A stretch of 23,093 nt of DNA from Welwitschia mirabilis (GCA_051453625.1 JBOZIK010000001.1:52122309-52145401); one strand, 5' to 3'. Positions 1 to 10,044 are shown, numbered from the stretch's first letter. The notes: generated by a model not told the origin, from the letters alone. Made by a program: numbers and translations.

Positions 1-168
1 TGTAGTATGTAATTGCTACTAGCCCCATAATGTGCTATTTTATGTTATTTCCTTAAATCCCACATTGATTAGGCATTTTGTTGTAAGGGACCTGTGTCCT
101 ATAAATAAGTTGGTATTGTAAATACTTTGATATATCGAATAAAAAGGGTCTCTCCCAATATTTCTTCA
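1..168 (+). repeat. Possible LTR fragment at window edge
   Basis: This AT-rich stretch has a TATA-like box (TATAAATA near 101-108) and about 35 bases later a polyadenylation-like AATAAAAAG (139-147). That spacing is seen in the U3/R part of plant Copia LTRs. Integrase-like coding sequence begins right after it, so gag and protease would have to be missing if this LTR belongs to the same element. No TG...CA ends, primer-binding site or partner LTR can be seen. It could equally be unrelated noncoding DNA. Confidence 0.3.
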
Positions 169-870
169 AAATCCATTGAAGTTTTATGTGCTATTCTATT
201 CGATATTTTAATTGAGCACTTCATACATTTTGATCCTTGTGGAATATTGGGTAGCCATTGCGTTATAGATTCTATAAGTAGCCTCCACGTCCTTTGGCAC
301 AAGCTAGAAGTTGTTGCAGCTCTTATAAAATTCAAGGCAATTGTTAAAAATAAAAGACCTTAAAAATCCAAATGTTGTGGTTTGATGAAGGTTGTGAATA
401 CTACATATAGGGTGTTCCATACCTAAAGAAACATGGTATAAAACATGAAATCTTTGCACCTCTTCTCTGCAACAAAATTGTATTGCAGAAGGAAGAACAA
501 GTCATTAATGGAAATGGGGAGATGCTTTCTGTAGAGTAAATATGTGCACAAGAATATGTAGATAGAAGCACTAAGTATGGCCAACAACATCGAAAAGAGG
601 ATACCATCCATAAGTTTGGGAGGAGAGATACCAATAACAAAATCGTGTAACGAGCCTCATACTCTCCATAATTTTCAACCTTTTGAATGCCCTTGCTACA
701 TCCATGTTTTAGCAGAAAGGAGGAGTAAGCTAGATGATTAAGGTTCCCTTTGCCTACTACTCAGGTATTCAAAAAGCTATAAAGCCTACTAAGCATGGGA
801 TAAGGAAGGCAAGAATGTAGTGATTAGTGACTATGTTAGATTTGATTTAAAAAAAACCCTCTTGCAAAAA
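127..870 (+). pseudogene. Copia A integrase remnant
   Basis: This is a decayed Ty1/Copia integrase. An open stretch from 127 to 363 resembles the first part of the catalytic core, including a DPCG piece that matches the usual 'D-L-C-G-P' around the first catalytic Asp and a later ALIKFKAIV helix. After a frame change, about 365-480 reads like the second-Asp region (WFDEGCEYY) and KKHGIKHE before the third catalytic residue. Another shift follows, then KNKSLMEMG near 493-519, corresponding to the conserved helix after the catalytic Glu. The region 680-855 (CYIHVLAERRSKLDD, then VVISDYVRFDL) matches the C-terminal Copia integrase part. Several stops and at least two frameshifts make it nonfunctional. 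The match to the family is from remembered consensus, not from a search. Confidence 0.75.
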
Positions 871-1028
871 TCCACAAAAGAGAACGTATATACAAACAGG
901 AGATCAATGTCTAAAAATTCTTAAATTTAACCCATATGGCTGATCCAGTGGATGAGGATACTGAACCTCAAATCCACAAAGGCCTTTTGTGATTATGGGA
1001 TTAGAGGAACAACACTGTTAAGGACCCT

Positions 1029-2215
1029 ATGGCAATAGATGAACTACACAACAACAATAACAACAACAGTACAACCATCACCTTCCAAGAATCTCAAGTG
1101 AACCAACCTAAATTCATCACAACCCATATAAGATCACTGAGAAATGAGGAGGCAAAACCTATAAATCAAATGATTGGTAAACAACTTAGAAGTGGAAAGA
1201 TAGTAGCTGCATGCCTTGCATTAGGGGTTTCAGTTATTTCTAACACTCGAGTCCAAAGCATGATGAAGGCACTACAAATTGAACACTGGGTAGAGGCTAT
1301 GAGAGACAAGTTAGACATGCTTGACAAAATGGATATAGGGGAATTAATAGAATTTTAACGCCTAGTGGAAAACCCAGTCAAAACAGGCGGGTTTTCAAAA
1401 GTCAAAACTAAGCTAAAATTCACTATATGTATTGATAAGTATAAAGCTAGGTTGGTTGCAAAAGGCTATGCACAAATGGAGGGAATTGACTATACCAAGA
1501 CATTTGCTCTAATGGCAAAAATAGACATAGCAAGAATTCTTTTGGTTGTATCTTGTAAACAGCAATGGAAACTATACCAACTCAATGTAAAATTGGCTTT
1601 TCTTAATGCACACATATAAGAGGAATATAAATGCATCAAGTACAAGGCTTCACATCAAAAGAATTTTCAAATAAAGTGTGCAAACTAAATATACCCTGTA
1701 TGGTTTGAAACATACCCCTTGTGAATGGAAGAAAGAGATGCATCCTTCCCTCTTATTAGGTGGATTCAAATGGTTGGAGGTAGAACATGGCCTATATGCA
1801 CTCCTAGATGTAAGAAAAGTAGTTGTAATTTGGTATTATACGTTGATGATCACTATCATGGAAGATATCAAATTAAGATAGATGAAATAATTAACAACTT
1901 TGTAATTTCAAGATACGAGACTCAGGAATACTTCATTTCTTCTTAGGATATGAAATGACACAAAAACATGATAAAATTATCATGTCATAAAAGAAATATA
2001 TCAAAGAATGACTTGATGAATTTGTTATGGTAGGTTGTAACCCAAGGAGTGGCTCCACTGATCCCAACAATAAATGCAGATTATGGGATAGTCTCGTAAT
2101 TAACCCACCTTTGTATAGAAAGCTTATTGGAAAACTAACCTATCTTACCAATACAAGACTAGACATTACCTTTGCAATTAACATGATGTCCAATACATGA
2201 CCTTGAAAAAAGAAA
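1029..2215 (+). pseudogene. Copia A reverse transcriptase remnant
   Basis: This follows the integrase remnant in the normal Copia order. Residues from 1029 to 1358 form the linker and the start of RT (HWVEAMRDKLDMLDKMD resembles the 'W..AM..EL..L..N' helix). From 1365 to 1619 comes the fingers/palm region with KARLVAKGYAQMEGIDY and the TKTF and LAFLNAH motifs. A stop at 1617 and a frameshift separate it from YGLKHTPCEWKKEM (1678 on). The catalytic YVDD box is intact at 1839-1850 but lies in a different frame from the segment before it. YLTNTRLDITFAIN (about 2137-2180) is the conserved block near the RT/RNase H junction. Multiple stops and shifts show long neutral decay. The ACA/AAC-rich opening (1045-1070) gives an Asn run and may be a small local repeat expansion. 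Confidence 0.85.
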
Positions 2216-2369
2216 TATTGTGATACATGCAAAGTACGGATGATTTACACTTGTTCTTTTAGTGTTGTGGCAAAACTTTGTTAGAAGAACATGTTGACTC
2301 TAGCAGGAAGGGAGATAAAAATGACTATGTATCACCCTCAAGATTCTAATTCTGCAACATGACAATCTT

Positions 2370-2608
2370 ATTTCTTGGTTTAGTTAAAAACAAGAGGTTA
2401 TTGCACTATCATATGTAGAAGCAGAATATGTAGCTACTACGAATATCACTAAGGAACTTAATTAGCTACATCAAATACTATTGGATATGTTGAAAGAAAT
2501 TGCAACAACAATCACAATTCACATAGATAACTAAAGTGCAGTAAACCCATTATGAATGCCATTCTTAGAGATACAATTACCATGTTGATGTAGTCTGTGC
2601 ATATTAAT
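2370..2608 (+). pseudogene. Copia A RNase H remnant, truncated
   Basis: Translated in one frame, about 2388-2470 reads KQEVIALSYVEAEYVATTN, matching the Copia RNase H block 'KQ..VALS.AEAEY.A'. An ITIHIDN piece at 2510-2535 corresponds to the '.I..DN.SA' catalytic segment, followed by a stop, SAVNP, and a trace of the 'K-H-I-x-x-R-Y-H' region near 2568-2600 (RYNYHVDVV). The match then stops abruptly where the GAGTC-rich terminal sequence begins at about 2611. No 3' LTR follows. This is the tail of the same element as the integrase and RT remnants, cut by a later insertion or deletion. Confidence 0.75.
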
Positions 2609-2610
2609 AC

Positions 2611-2815
2611 TAATGTAGCACAACTCACCAAGACTTGCCGAGTCACTTGTGGGTTAGTGACTTCTCTACTCTTGGCGAGTCACTTACTTTGACTTGACGC
2701 TATTGAGTCAAAGCTTTTTTAATTTAAATGAGCGTTTTTGACTTGTCAAGCCCCGCGAGTGACTCATTAGTCAAGTTGAGTCAAAAGAAATGACTCTTCA
2801 CACATAGTAAACAAT
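2611..2815 (+). mobile_element. GAGTC-rich hAT-like transposon terminus
   Basis: The first 16 bases (2611-2626) match the left end of the complete hAT-like copy at 12862 in 13 of 16 positions (TAATGTAGCACAACTC against TAGTGTTGCAAAACTC). Both keep A at position 2 and G at position 5, the pattern known for hAT ends. Inside, many copies of GAGTC/GACTC and CGAGT follow in both orientations (2636-2800). Such clustered short subterminal repeats are typical transposase-binding regions of plant DNA transposons. The element interrupts the RNase H of Copia A. The right end and target duplication were not found. A weak right-end candidate near 2791-2807 would make it a roughly 200-bp MITE instead. Confidence 0.55.
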
Positions 2816-3014
2816 AGAAAAGGTTTTTTTCCTTGTTTTGAGTTTTTCCCTCTTTCATAGAAACTAGGCTCCATCTCACACTTCTATGCCTTAGAATCAA
2901 ATTTCTTCCAGTCCATGCATAAGTGAAGTGATTTGAAGCTCCTTGTAAAGAATCTAGTACAACAAGATCAGTGCAAAGGTGGGGTTTCTAGTGTTTTTTC
3001 TTCATTTCTTTTAG

Positions 3015-3345
3015 ATATACGGTGGGAAAATGCCTCATTTGAAGTGGCTTGCACAAAGAATTGTATCCCAACTGTGTTTTGTGTCTGCCCATGAATGTAA
3101 TTGGAGCATGTTTGGACATATACAAGACAAATAAAGGCACAATATTAATACCCCAAGGCTTAATGAAAGGGTATTTATTGAATACAACACTCTTCTTGAG
3201 AAGAGGAAGCTTAAAAAGAAATGTATAGAGATCATTGATGTTGACAAAATAAATCCTCTAGAGGAGGATGTGGTAGCACTTGACGACGAGAACTACGAGG
3301 AGGATGCAGACATGCATGATGAGTATGAGCAACAATAGGATGAGA
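3015..3345 (+). pseudogene. hAT transposase C-terminal exon remnant
   Basis: A splice-acceptor-like tract (CTTCATTTCTTTTAG, ending about 3014) is followed by a frame resembling the C-terminal dimerisation domain of hAT transposases. It begins PHLKWLAQRIVSQ, then CFVSAHECNWSMF (family pattern 'S-x-C-E-R-N-W-S-x-F'), then a stop where the 'KKRN' residues would be, then PRLNERVFIEYNTLLEK (family 'RLNDLVYVHYN'). An acidic tail with EEDVVALDDENYEED follows to a stop near 3336. The frame is open except for an internal TAA and the TAG near the end. In the hAT family this domain holds transposase subunits together. Its position 200-400 bp downstream of the GAGTC-rich terminus suggests both belong to one element. 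Assignment is by remembered family pattern. Confidence 0.7.
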
Positions 3346-6300
3346 GATTATAGAGGGTTAACGATCATATTGGTAATAGATCCAAGATATTTGCATCACA
3401 TGAGGTGGATCATGGTGGCGACACATCAACTAAGAGTTCAAGGGCTACTATAGATTGTCCTTTTTATCCATTGCAGCAGATCTTGATCCACTTGTAGAGC
3501 CTTTTCTTTAACCTTTCTGGAGATTTGCTAAGGGAAGGGAGAAGCAAATTTAGTTCTTTGACTTCTTTGTAACTAGCTATGTCTCATTTTTTTCCCCGTC
3601 TTGTAGTTGTGACTTGTGAATCAAAGATGCTAGCACTTTTGAATCTTTTGTGTTTTTGAATGTATAATGGTCTTTGACTATTTTCATTGATTCAATTGGG
3701 TTTCTTGCATTTCTAGAACGAATACATATGTCTTATATGGGTTTTCATGTTGTTATGCTCAATTTTTATAAATTGTTTAATTTAATTTACTAGGAATGAT
3801 TTTATAACATTCCAAACTTCCAAATTAGTAAACTGCGAAAGTATGCAACAAATTAGTAATTACACCATACATAGCCTAGTAAGTTAGTGAGACACCCATT
3901 CCTCTGAAATAAAGATTCCCTTTAGAGAATGCTTCAAATATCAAATGTTATCAAAAGTGCTATAAAATTAGTGGTGAATCTAGTTGTGCCATGTCTTTTA
4001 ATCTCCCTACCATTCTAGAGTTCCAAATGAGTGCATACAGTATGGAATGCCATATATAAAGTTGGTGACCTTGGTGCACTCTTCTACCCTAAGTGTTAAC
4101 CTATCAACATGTGAAAAAGGGAAATACAATAAAATTGTTAAGTGATGAAATGGATTTATAATGTGTGAACAAATGACTTCAAGTAAGAGCTTGCTGTGAA
4201 CAAATGACCTACTTGAGGAAGTTTTTCAATGTCTGCTACAAGTACGCCAATGCAATGTGTAGCACATGGTGTTCAAACAATATGAGCATAATGTTCTTGA
4301 ACATTATATTTGATTTCACACATGCACTGGCATTGGTTGTGATTATATGCACAACATTATGTGGGCCTACTTTCTCAATTAGATCAATGAGTAAAGATTA
4401 GAAATATGCTGTATATGCAGTGCAATCAATCGATTTAAGGAAAATAGTGTTCTCAGATGAGTCCGCTAAGAGGTTTATGTATATTTTTCCCTTTGCATCT
4501 TCCCCTAAATGATGCACTAGAGCATTGTCTACTTTCTCTTAATGTGACTGCTTAAAAAACTACTATTGTACTCTAATTTGTATTTTTTAGTGGAGCTTAG
4601 CAATGGATTTTCAGAGAAAGTGCACTTATATTTATGTTTCTGTTATTGTTTTCACAATTTTGTAACGTTGGGAAAATGACCACAAAAAAGCATTTAACTT
4701 ATTGTAATCATATTATTTTTTTGTTAAATGTATTCTACCAATTTTTCTAGGTGAAAGGTTATGCCATATTTTAAAACATTTTTTCTTGTTTTATTTCATT
4801 GCTGACTTTTTGCCAACTAGTTTCCAACTGATTGATGTGACTATTGTTTTTGATGTTGCTGGCTTTTTAAACACTATTAGCATCTGATGTAAGACCCTCC
4901 CAAGGTGTCCTATTGTTATGTAACAACCAAAACAATTCAAGAACCACATTTTTCACAGGAATTTGAAGACTTGTTCCAATTCTCATTTAATGACTCACCT
5001 TTGAACACATTTCAATCACAATCTAATCCCTCCAATATGCCATGTAAACTGAAACTCATGCAAGTTAGATAAACACATTATTCTCTCATAAGATTGTCTC
5101 TTGTCAAAAGCACAGACCTATGCCTTTTTGGTCAACCAATAGTCCAATACTCAACTTTTACATTTTGGACACACCTCATGGTGATACTAACCTTAATAAT
5201 GAAGTTTCAAACTTTGGTTTTCATGTTCAAGTGTGTTGGCATACAAAGGGTTATTGTCAGCATTATCATGTTTAGGAGGGGGTCACCAATAGGATAAAAA
5301 AAACCTATAGTGATTTCTGACACAATTTTCTGCCTTAACAAGACATTAACAATCGCATGGCTCAACACTTCTATAGAAGGTTAGCCTATAACAAGTTTTG
5401 ACACGTGATTACAAGATTTGATTGACAATTTGAAGATTGAATTGTAACTTTAACAAACAATCCACTTCATTCCATCTAGTATTTATTTATATTCATTCAT
5501 TTCAAATGAATTGACATCTTCATGTGCCATTTGGAAAATTGTCATCTTCTACTTAAGGCCATTACAGACTTAATTTAGTCATTAAGCATGACATTGTTGT
5601 TATTCACACTTTTATAATTATTTTCATTAAAATAGATTGTCTCTTCTTTGTCATATGATGACACACAGGTATACAATATCACTAATCCACATATTGGTTG
5701 ACCACCTGCTTGCAGGAATAGTAAGAAGAAATTGATTCCTTACTAAAGCTTGGACAAGACATAACCTGATTATGTACTTCAAGACTTTTGAACATCAGTA
5801 GGCCCTTGCATCCTCTCAGTTGTAAAGTCCACAGTGTATTATAGAGTAGTCTCCTCATTTTACCCCTTGGTAGAGTCCATGCTATTAATGCCTATAAAAT
5901 TAGTGATCACTTCATTAACAAGCTCCATTATTTGTGCATGTTTTGATCTTGACCTGAACACATATTGAAATGTCCCAGCCTTTTGTTAAGGGCCCAAGTG
6001 GTTGACAATATGTCATGTAGATTTTCTTACCCATAGTAACCATGTATTCATTTCAATCCCTGTATGTCTCATAAGTATTTATTATAATAAGGTAGCAATG
6101 ATGCAATTCATTAGGGCCATTTCTAGATATTTAAAATTATAGTCTATTAGATTGATTAGTTCAAATTCATTACACCATTACTGCCTAGAGCATAGTTAGT
6201 AGAAGGGACATGTCTTTGACATGGTTGCAAAGCTGGTCAGGGGAAAAAAGAAAGCTGGTTAGGGCGAAAAAAGAGAGATTTAGGTATCATGTCATACATG

Positions 6301-6804
6301 TAAATGGTGATAATATTTCATGGTTGATATTTCTGCATTATTTCATGAGGGAATATGGCCAAACACAAATTGTGAAATCATGGAAAGGCTGGCAGTTTGT
6401 ATGAATAAGAAAGAAATGAAGCCTTCAAAGGATTGTATGTTTTGACTAAACACTGTTATACAGTCATTTGTCAATTTGCGCCTTTTCTAAAAGACATGTG
6501 ATATTAGTTTTGAACAAATGAAAAACACAGGTAATAATGTGGCAGCTTACAAATCAAGTTTATACTTGTTGTATCATTAAAGTAATCCACATGTTATTGA
6601 TAGTGGTATTTCTTTGAAGTTACATCTAGAAAACTTCTTCATGAATTAGATTCACTTACCTAAAGAACTTACAAATCTCCATGAAACGTCTTTCTCATCT
6701 TTGTTATTGTTTTAACTCATAACATTAAAATTGCAATTTCTTAATTGTTTGACTTATTGGCTTTCTTGACTTATGATCATTTTGACACCATATGCTCTTT
6801 CTAG
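3346..6804. other. Gene-free AT-rich stretch
   Basis: No convincing protein similarity, RNA gene or transposon end was recognised in about 3.4 kb. Short open frames at 4204-4401, 5094-5297 and 6210-6404 have no domain pattern and are expected by chance. T-rich and pyrimidine-rich tracts are common. Because an ARF exon with a good acceptor site begins at 6805, at least the right part is probably the intron upstream of it, and the whole stretch may be. Confidence 0.5.
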
Positions 6805-6930
<126 letters not shown>

Positions 6931-7030
6931 TAAAAGGGGTGCTTACAATAAAATAGAAAGGCTGAACTTTAATTGTCTTGAATGTATTTGCTATTATTTC
7001 ATCAATACATTTATCTTTTTAATAACCACG

Positions 7031-7036
7031 CGAGAG

Positions 7037-7083
<47 letters not shown>

Positions 7084-7117
7084 CGGATGGAAGGAGAGGG
7101 AGAGGGGGAAGAGAGGC
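7031..7117 (+). repeat. (AG)n microsatellite with GA-rich flank
   Basis: A pure AG dinucleotide run covers 7041-7080 (20 units), preceded by an imperfect CGAGAGAG start at 7031 and followed by a GGA/GAG-rich purine tract to about 7117. It lies about 135 bases downstream of the ARF exon, inside the presumed intron. The run should be highly variable in length between individuals. Confidence 0.95.
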
Positions 7118-7417
7118 CATAATAACATAGAATCAAATATAATATGTGAAAGTGTAAAGATTTTTCTAGCACTAGGGGAATATGCAACCCTAACCTAGAG
7201 TACTAAATGGAATGAGATTTGGTGTTGACCAGTGTTTAGGATGTGACAAGGATAATGTGGCTTCATTCTTTAAGGATGCTTGAGGGTTTAGAATATTAAA
7301 ACAATAGATGGCAAGAAAGAGACATAAATGTGTTTGTTAGGATTCTATTTTTGCCAATTGATGTCAAACTAATAAGATTTTTGTAGAATTAAAAGTGATT
7401 TTACAGGTGTAAGAAAT
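7118..7417. other. No recognised feature, presumed intron
   Basis: About 300 bases of AT-rich DNA with no coding similarity, no repeats and no transposon ends. It separates the microsatellite from the start of the LTR-like sequence at 7418. Confidence 0.5.
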
Positions 7418-7479
7418 TGTTGGACCGATATCCAAAAGATAGAAAGATTTGAACATATTCTAAGTAAGGCTACTTCAGG

Positions 7480-7960
7480 TGGGGTCGACCTAACATTTTT
7501 GTAAGGGCGACCGGACATTGTTAGGTCTACCCAACATTTTTATAAGGGCGACCGAACATTGTTAGGTCTACTCAGCATTTCTGTAAGGGCGACCTAATGA
7601 GCAGACTATCAAAAGCTAAGCCAAATAAGGGCGACCTAACATTTCTGTAAGGGGGACCGGATATTTCGAGGGGTCGACCGGTTAGCGTGGAAGCGGAAAT
7701 TTTAAAGCGATTTTCTAACCGTTACAGCACCAAATATATNNNNNNNNNNNNNNNNNNNNNNNNNNNNNNNNNNNNNNNNNNNNNNNNNNNNNNNNNNNNN
7801 NNNNNNNNNNNNNNNNNNNNNNNNNNNNNNNNNNNNNNNTTAGGTCTACCCATCATTTCTGTAAGGGCGACCTAATGAGCAGACTGTCAAAATCTGAGCC
7901 AAATAAGGGTGACCTAACATTTCTGTAAGGGCGACCGTATCTTGGGTCGGCCAGTCAATG
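7480..7960 (+). repeat. GGGCGACC tandem motif array in LTR D
   Basis: The motif (G)GGCGACC or GGTCGACC followed by TAACATT or GGACATT recurs about ten times at 20-45 base intervals, for example near 7482, 7505, 7546, 7587, 7628, 7654 and 7673, then again at 7866, 7907 and 7929. Intervening text such as TTTCTGTAAGGG and GTTAGGTCTACC is also repeated. The position upstream of the TATA box suggests LTR promoter or enhancer repeats. An N run splits the array, and its two sides are near copies of each other. Confidence 0.75.
7740..7839. other. Assembly gap, 100 N
   Basis: Exactly 100 N, the conventional length for a gap of unknown size. The roughly 175 bases to the left (ending CACCAAATATAT) recur to the right, beginning at the gap edge (7840-8012), with roughly 8-9 percent mismatches by eye. 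This is either a diverged tandem duplication or two contig ends that overlap and were not merged. Confidence 0.95.
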
Positions 7961-8070
7961 TGGAAGCGGAAATTTTAAAGCGATTTTCTAACCGTTACAA
8001 CACCAAATATATCCGTTACAAATGTTATATTCATGCCCATCTAGTCAAACGGTTATATTTTGGGGAAATC

Positions 8071-8078
8071 TATAAATA
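8071..8078 (+). promoter_or_regulatory. TATA box of LTR D
   Basis: TATAAATA sits downstream of the tandem motif array and upstream of a pyrimidine-rich leader, the expected place for the core promoter of an LTR. Transcription would start about 25-35 bases downstream, near 8105. Confidence 0.6.
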
Positions 8079-8323
8079 AGAGACAACACTCAAAAAACCA
8101 AGCAGCTTGAGATTGGAATCCATTTTTGAAAAGAAAGGTTGCACTCTTCATCTGAAAGGCTTATCTTTATACTATCATTCTGCTCTCACTCGGCACTTAC
8201 CTTTGTATCAAATCTGAGCAATAAGGCTCCATTATCAGTTTTTTCACTTGAGTGATCTAGAGCATAGAGGCTTCAGTCTCTCACTCACCATTGTGCATTT
8301 TCTGAAGGTTGAGACTTAGCCTG

Positions 8324-8878
8324 NNNNNNNNNNNNNNNNNNNNNNNNNNNNNNNNNNNNNNNNNNNNNNNNNNNNNNNNNNNNNNNNNNNNNNNNNNNNN
8401 NNNNNNNNNNNNNNNNNNNNNNNNNNNNNNNNNNNNNNNNNNNNNNNNNNNNNNNNNNNNNNNNNNNNNNNNNNNNNNNNNNNNNNNNNNNNNNNNNNNN
8501 NNNNNNNNNNNNNNNNNNNNNNNNNNNNNNNNNNNNNNNNNNNNNNNNNNNNNNNNNNNNNNNNNNNNNNNNNNNNNNNNNNNNNNNNNNNNNNNNNNNN
8601 NNNNNNNNNNNNNNNNNNNNNNNNNNNNNNNNNNNNNNNNNNNNNNNNNNNNNNNNNNNNNNNNNNNNNNNNNNNNNNNNNNNNNNNNNNNNNNNNNNNN
8701 NNNNNNNNNNNNNNNNNNNNNNNNNNNNNNNNNNNNNNNNNNNNNNNNNNNNNNNNNNNNNNNNNNNNNNNNNNNNNNNNNNNNNNNNNNNNNNNNNNNN
8801 NNNNNNNNNNNNNNNNNNNNNNNNNNNNNNNNNNNNNNNNNNNNNNNNNNNNNNNNNNNNNNNNNNNNNNNNNNNNNN
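8324..8878. other. Assembly gap, 555 N
   Basis: The gap begins inside a unit of the 35-bp tandem repeat (GGTTGAGACTTAGCCTG). The last 87 bases before it (8237-8323) are repeated in the first 86 bases after it (8879-8964) with a handful of mismatches. The non-round length suggests a size estimated from read pairs or a map. The gap may hide further tandem units. Confidence 0.95.
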
Positions 8879-8947
8879 AGTTCTTTCACTTGAGTGATCT
8901 AGAGCATTGAGGCTTCATTCTTTCACTCACCATTATGCATTTCTGAA

Positions 8948-9087
8948 GGTTGAGACTTAGCCTGTAAAAGTCTGTTTGAAGAGGTTGAGACTAAGCCTGT
9001 AAAAGTCTGTTTGAAGAGGTTGAGACTTATCCTGGAAAAGTCCACTTTGTATGGTTGAAGGTTAGCCTTGAAAACCTGGTGTATAGT
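8948..9087 (+). repeat. 35-bp tandem repeat, four units
   Basis: Units start at 8948, 8983, 9018 and 9053, each opening GGTTGA and continuing ...TTAGCCTGTAAAAGTC. The first two units differ by one base over most of their length, the third by several, and the fourth is degenerate. A partial unit at 8307-8323 runs into the preceding gap, so the array may be longer. It lies in the transcribed leader part of LTR D. Confidence 0.85.
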
Positions 9088-9227
9088 GATGCAACAGAGA
9101 TCCGGAATAGTCTTGGTCATTGACTATCTTCTGAGAGTGGAGTAGGGTGTATCCCGAACCACTATAAATCTTGTCTTGTGCATTTGTTTTGGTTTTGCTT
9201 TTCTATTTCTTTTTGTTATATCTTTAT

Positions 9228-9431
9228 TGTAGGATCATGAACCCTAGAGGGGGGTGAATAGGACTTCAGTGTTAAATAATCGAAGAAATATAGTGAACTT
9301 GTGAAAACTTCAAAATATCTCAAAGAAGTGCTAAAGTTTTGAGAGAAAAGGCTCCTATATTGATTAGAAAGATAATGCAAAGGGTTTATGTATGCCTAAA
9401 ATATTGTAGAAGTAGAAGTAATTGAAATGCT
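9228..9431 (-). mobile_element. Inverted LTR U5 end
   Basis: Read on the minus strand, this segment ends CCTATTCACCCCCCTCTAGG followed by GTTCATGATCCTACA. This matches the LTR end of Copia B (TATTCATCGCTCCCCTCTAG...TTTTGATCTTAACA at 12231-12270) in layout and in most key blocks. The TG at 9228 would therefore be the reverse complement of the terminal CA of an LTR in minus orientation. About 200 bases remain before the next forward LTR begins. It abruptly replaces the end of LTR D, so it is probably an insertion or rearrangement junction. The left limit is clear, the right limit is a guess. Confidence 0.5.
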
Positions 9432-10030
9432 TGTTGAACTAAAGCCAAATTGTGGAGATGCCAAGATGGCATCTATCAAGGAAAAAGATTGTTTCATGCA
9501 CTTGGATGAGTTGGAGAAGCTTCTAGAAATGTCATAATTATTACTTGAGAAGAAAATTAATTATTTATAATAAATAACATCTTAATCATTGTCAAATGGA
9601 TTGTCTTTGGGACATGATTGCTTCTATTGATTTTATAGTTGCTGTTAGCAACTGTTATGGGGTCACTACAAAGCCTATAAAAACACCCCGTGTGAGCCTT
9701 TTGGTCATGTTAAGTGAAGGAGCTTTATGTATCATGATCTTTGAGTAGGTTTTCCACCATGATGAAACCCTAGATTTGTGTGTTTGTACCTTTTTCATTG
9801 TTGATTTAATAAAGGAGGCATTTGATGTTTTTGTAATTTATGTGTTCTCTTATTGATCTTATTTCCTATGCTTGTTTGAAGGTGTTTCATGCTTAATTAA
9901 TTGCAAATTGCATGACAAATTAACTGAGCTTAGAAACATTGCAGAAAGGGTTAACTGTGACAACAATGCATCAATAGCTTTACTAGTTGATAGCTAACAT
10001 TAAAGACCAGGTCTGATTTTTGTCCTAACA
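9432..10030 (+). mobile_element. LTR of Copia C (5' LTR)
   Basis: The segment begins TGTTGAACT and ends TCCTAACA, giving a TGTT...AACA inverted end like that of Copia B. A TATA box (TATAAAAA, 9676-9683) lies about 245 bases in. The end is followed directly by ATTGGTAT, the start of a Copia-type primer-binding site. Length would be 599 bases. The right boundary is well supported by the PBS, the left is inferred only from the TGTTG start. Coding sequence of the integrase-RT linker begins only about 90 bases later, so most of gag, protease and integrase have been deleted. Confidence 0.6.
9676..9683 (+). promoter_or_regulatory. TATA box of Copia C LTR
   Basis: CCTATAAAAACACC is a good TATA core, placed about 350 bases before the LTR end. 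The next 150 bases contain an AATAAA (9809-9814) that could serve as the polyadenylation signal. Confidence 0.5.
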
Positions 10031-10032
10031 AT

Positions 10033-10044
10033 TGGTATTAATGG
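10033..10044 (+). promoter_or_regulatory. Degenerate tRNA-iMet primer-binding site
   Basis: TGGTATTAATGG follows the LTR end after two bases (AT). The first six bases agree with the plant Copia PBS TGGTATCAGAGC, complementary to the 3' end of initiator tRNA-Met, and the last six are largely changed. The identical AACA|AT spacing in Copia B supports the reading. Confidence 0.5.

Larger units (their letters stand above)
7418..9227 (+). mobile_element. LTR D: truncated Copia-type LTR with tandem motifs
   Basis: The left boundary TGTTGGACC at 7418 resembles the TGTTG starts of the two other LTRs here. The body has a motif-rich U3-like part (7480-7960), a TATA box (TATAAATA, 8071-8078), and a leader with 35-bp tandem units (8948-9087). 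Near the right end GAGAGTGGAGTAGGGTG...ACCACTATAAAT (9135-9170) matches the same block in the 5' LTR of Copia B (about 12089-12126), which places it in a related family. The right end is replaced at 9228 by an inverted LTR end, so no CA terminus or PBS is present. Two N runs interrupt it, and its true length is unknown. Confidence 0.6.

Noticed and set aside
401-640. Hydrophobic minus-strand frames that could suggest a membrane protein
   Set aside because: They lie antisense to the Copia A integrase remnant, whose conserved blocks explain the sequence.
3142-3151. ATATTAATAC equals the ten bases just left of the hAT-like terminus at 2611, as if it were a target duplication
   Set aside because: hAT transposase similarity continues on both sides of 3142, so it is not an element boundary.
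4201-4260. ATG-started peptide with LRKFFN that recalls the N-terminal exon of ARF proteins (FRKLFD)
   Set aside because: It lacks the Gly at position 2 needed for myristoylation, the spacing to the P-loop exon residues does not fit, and no donor site occurs at the right phase. A chance resemblance is more likely.
5890-6050. Possible LTR end or polypurine tract near TTAAGGGCCCAAG
   Set aside because: No TG...CA ends, no coding similarity nearby and no partner repeat were found.
7480-7960. Regularly spaced GGGCGACC repeats considered as a CRISPR array
   Set aside because: Spacing is irregular, the intervening text is itself repeated, and the context is a plant LTR.
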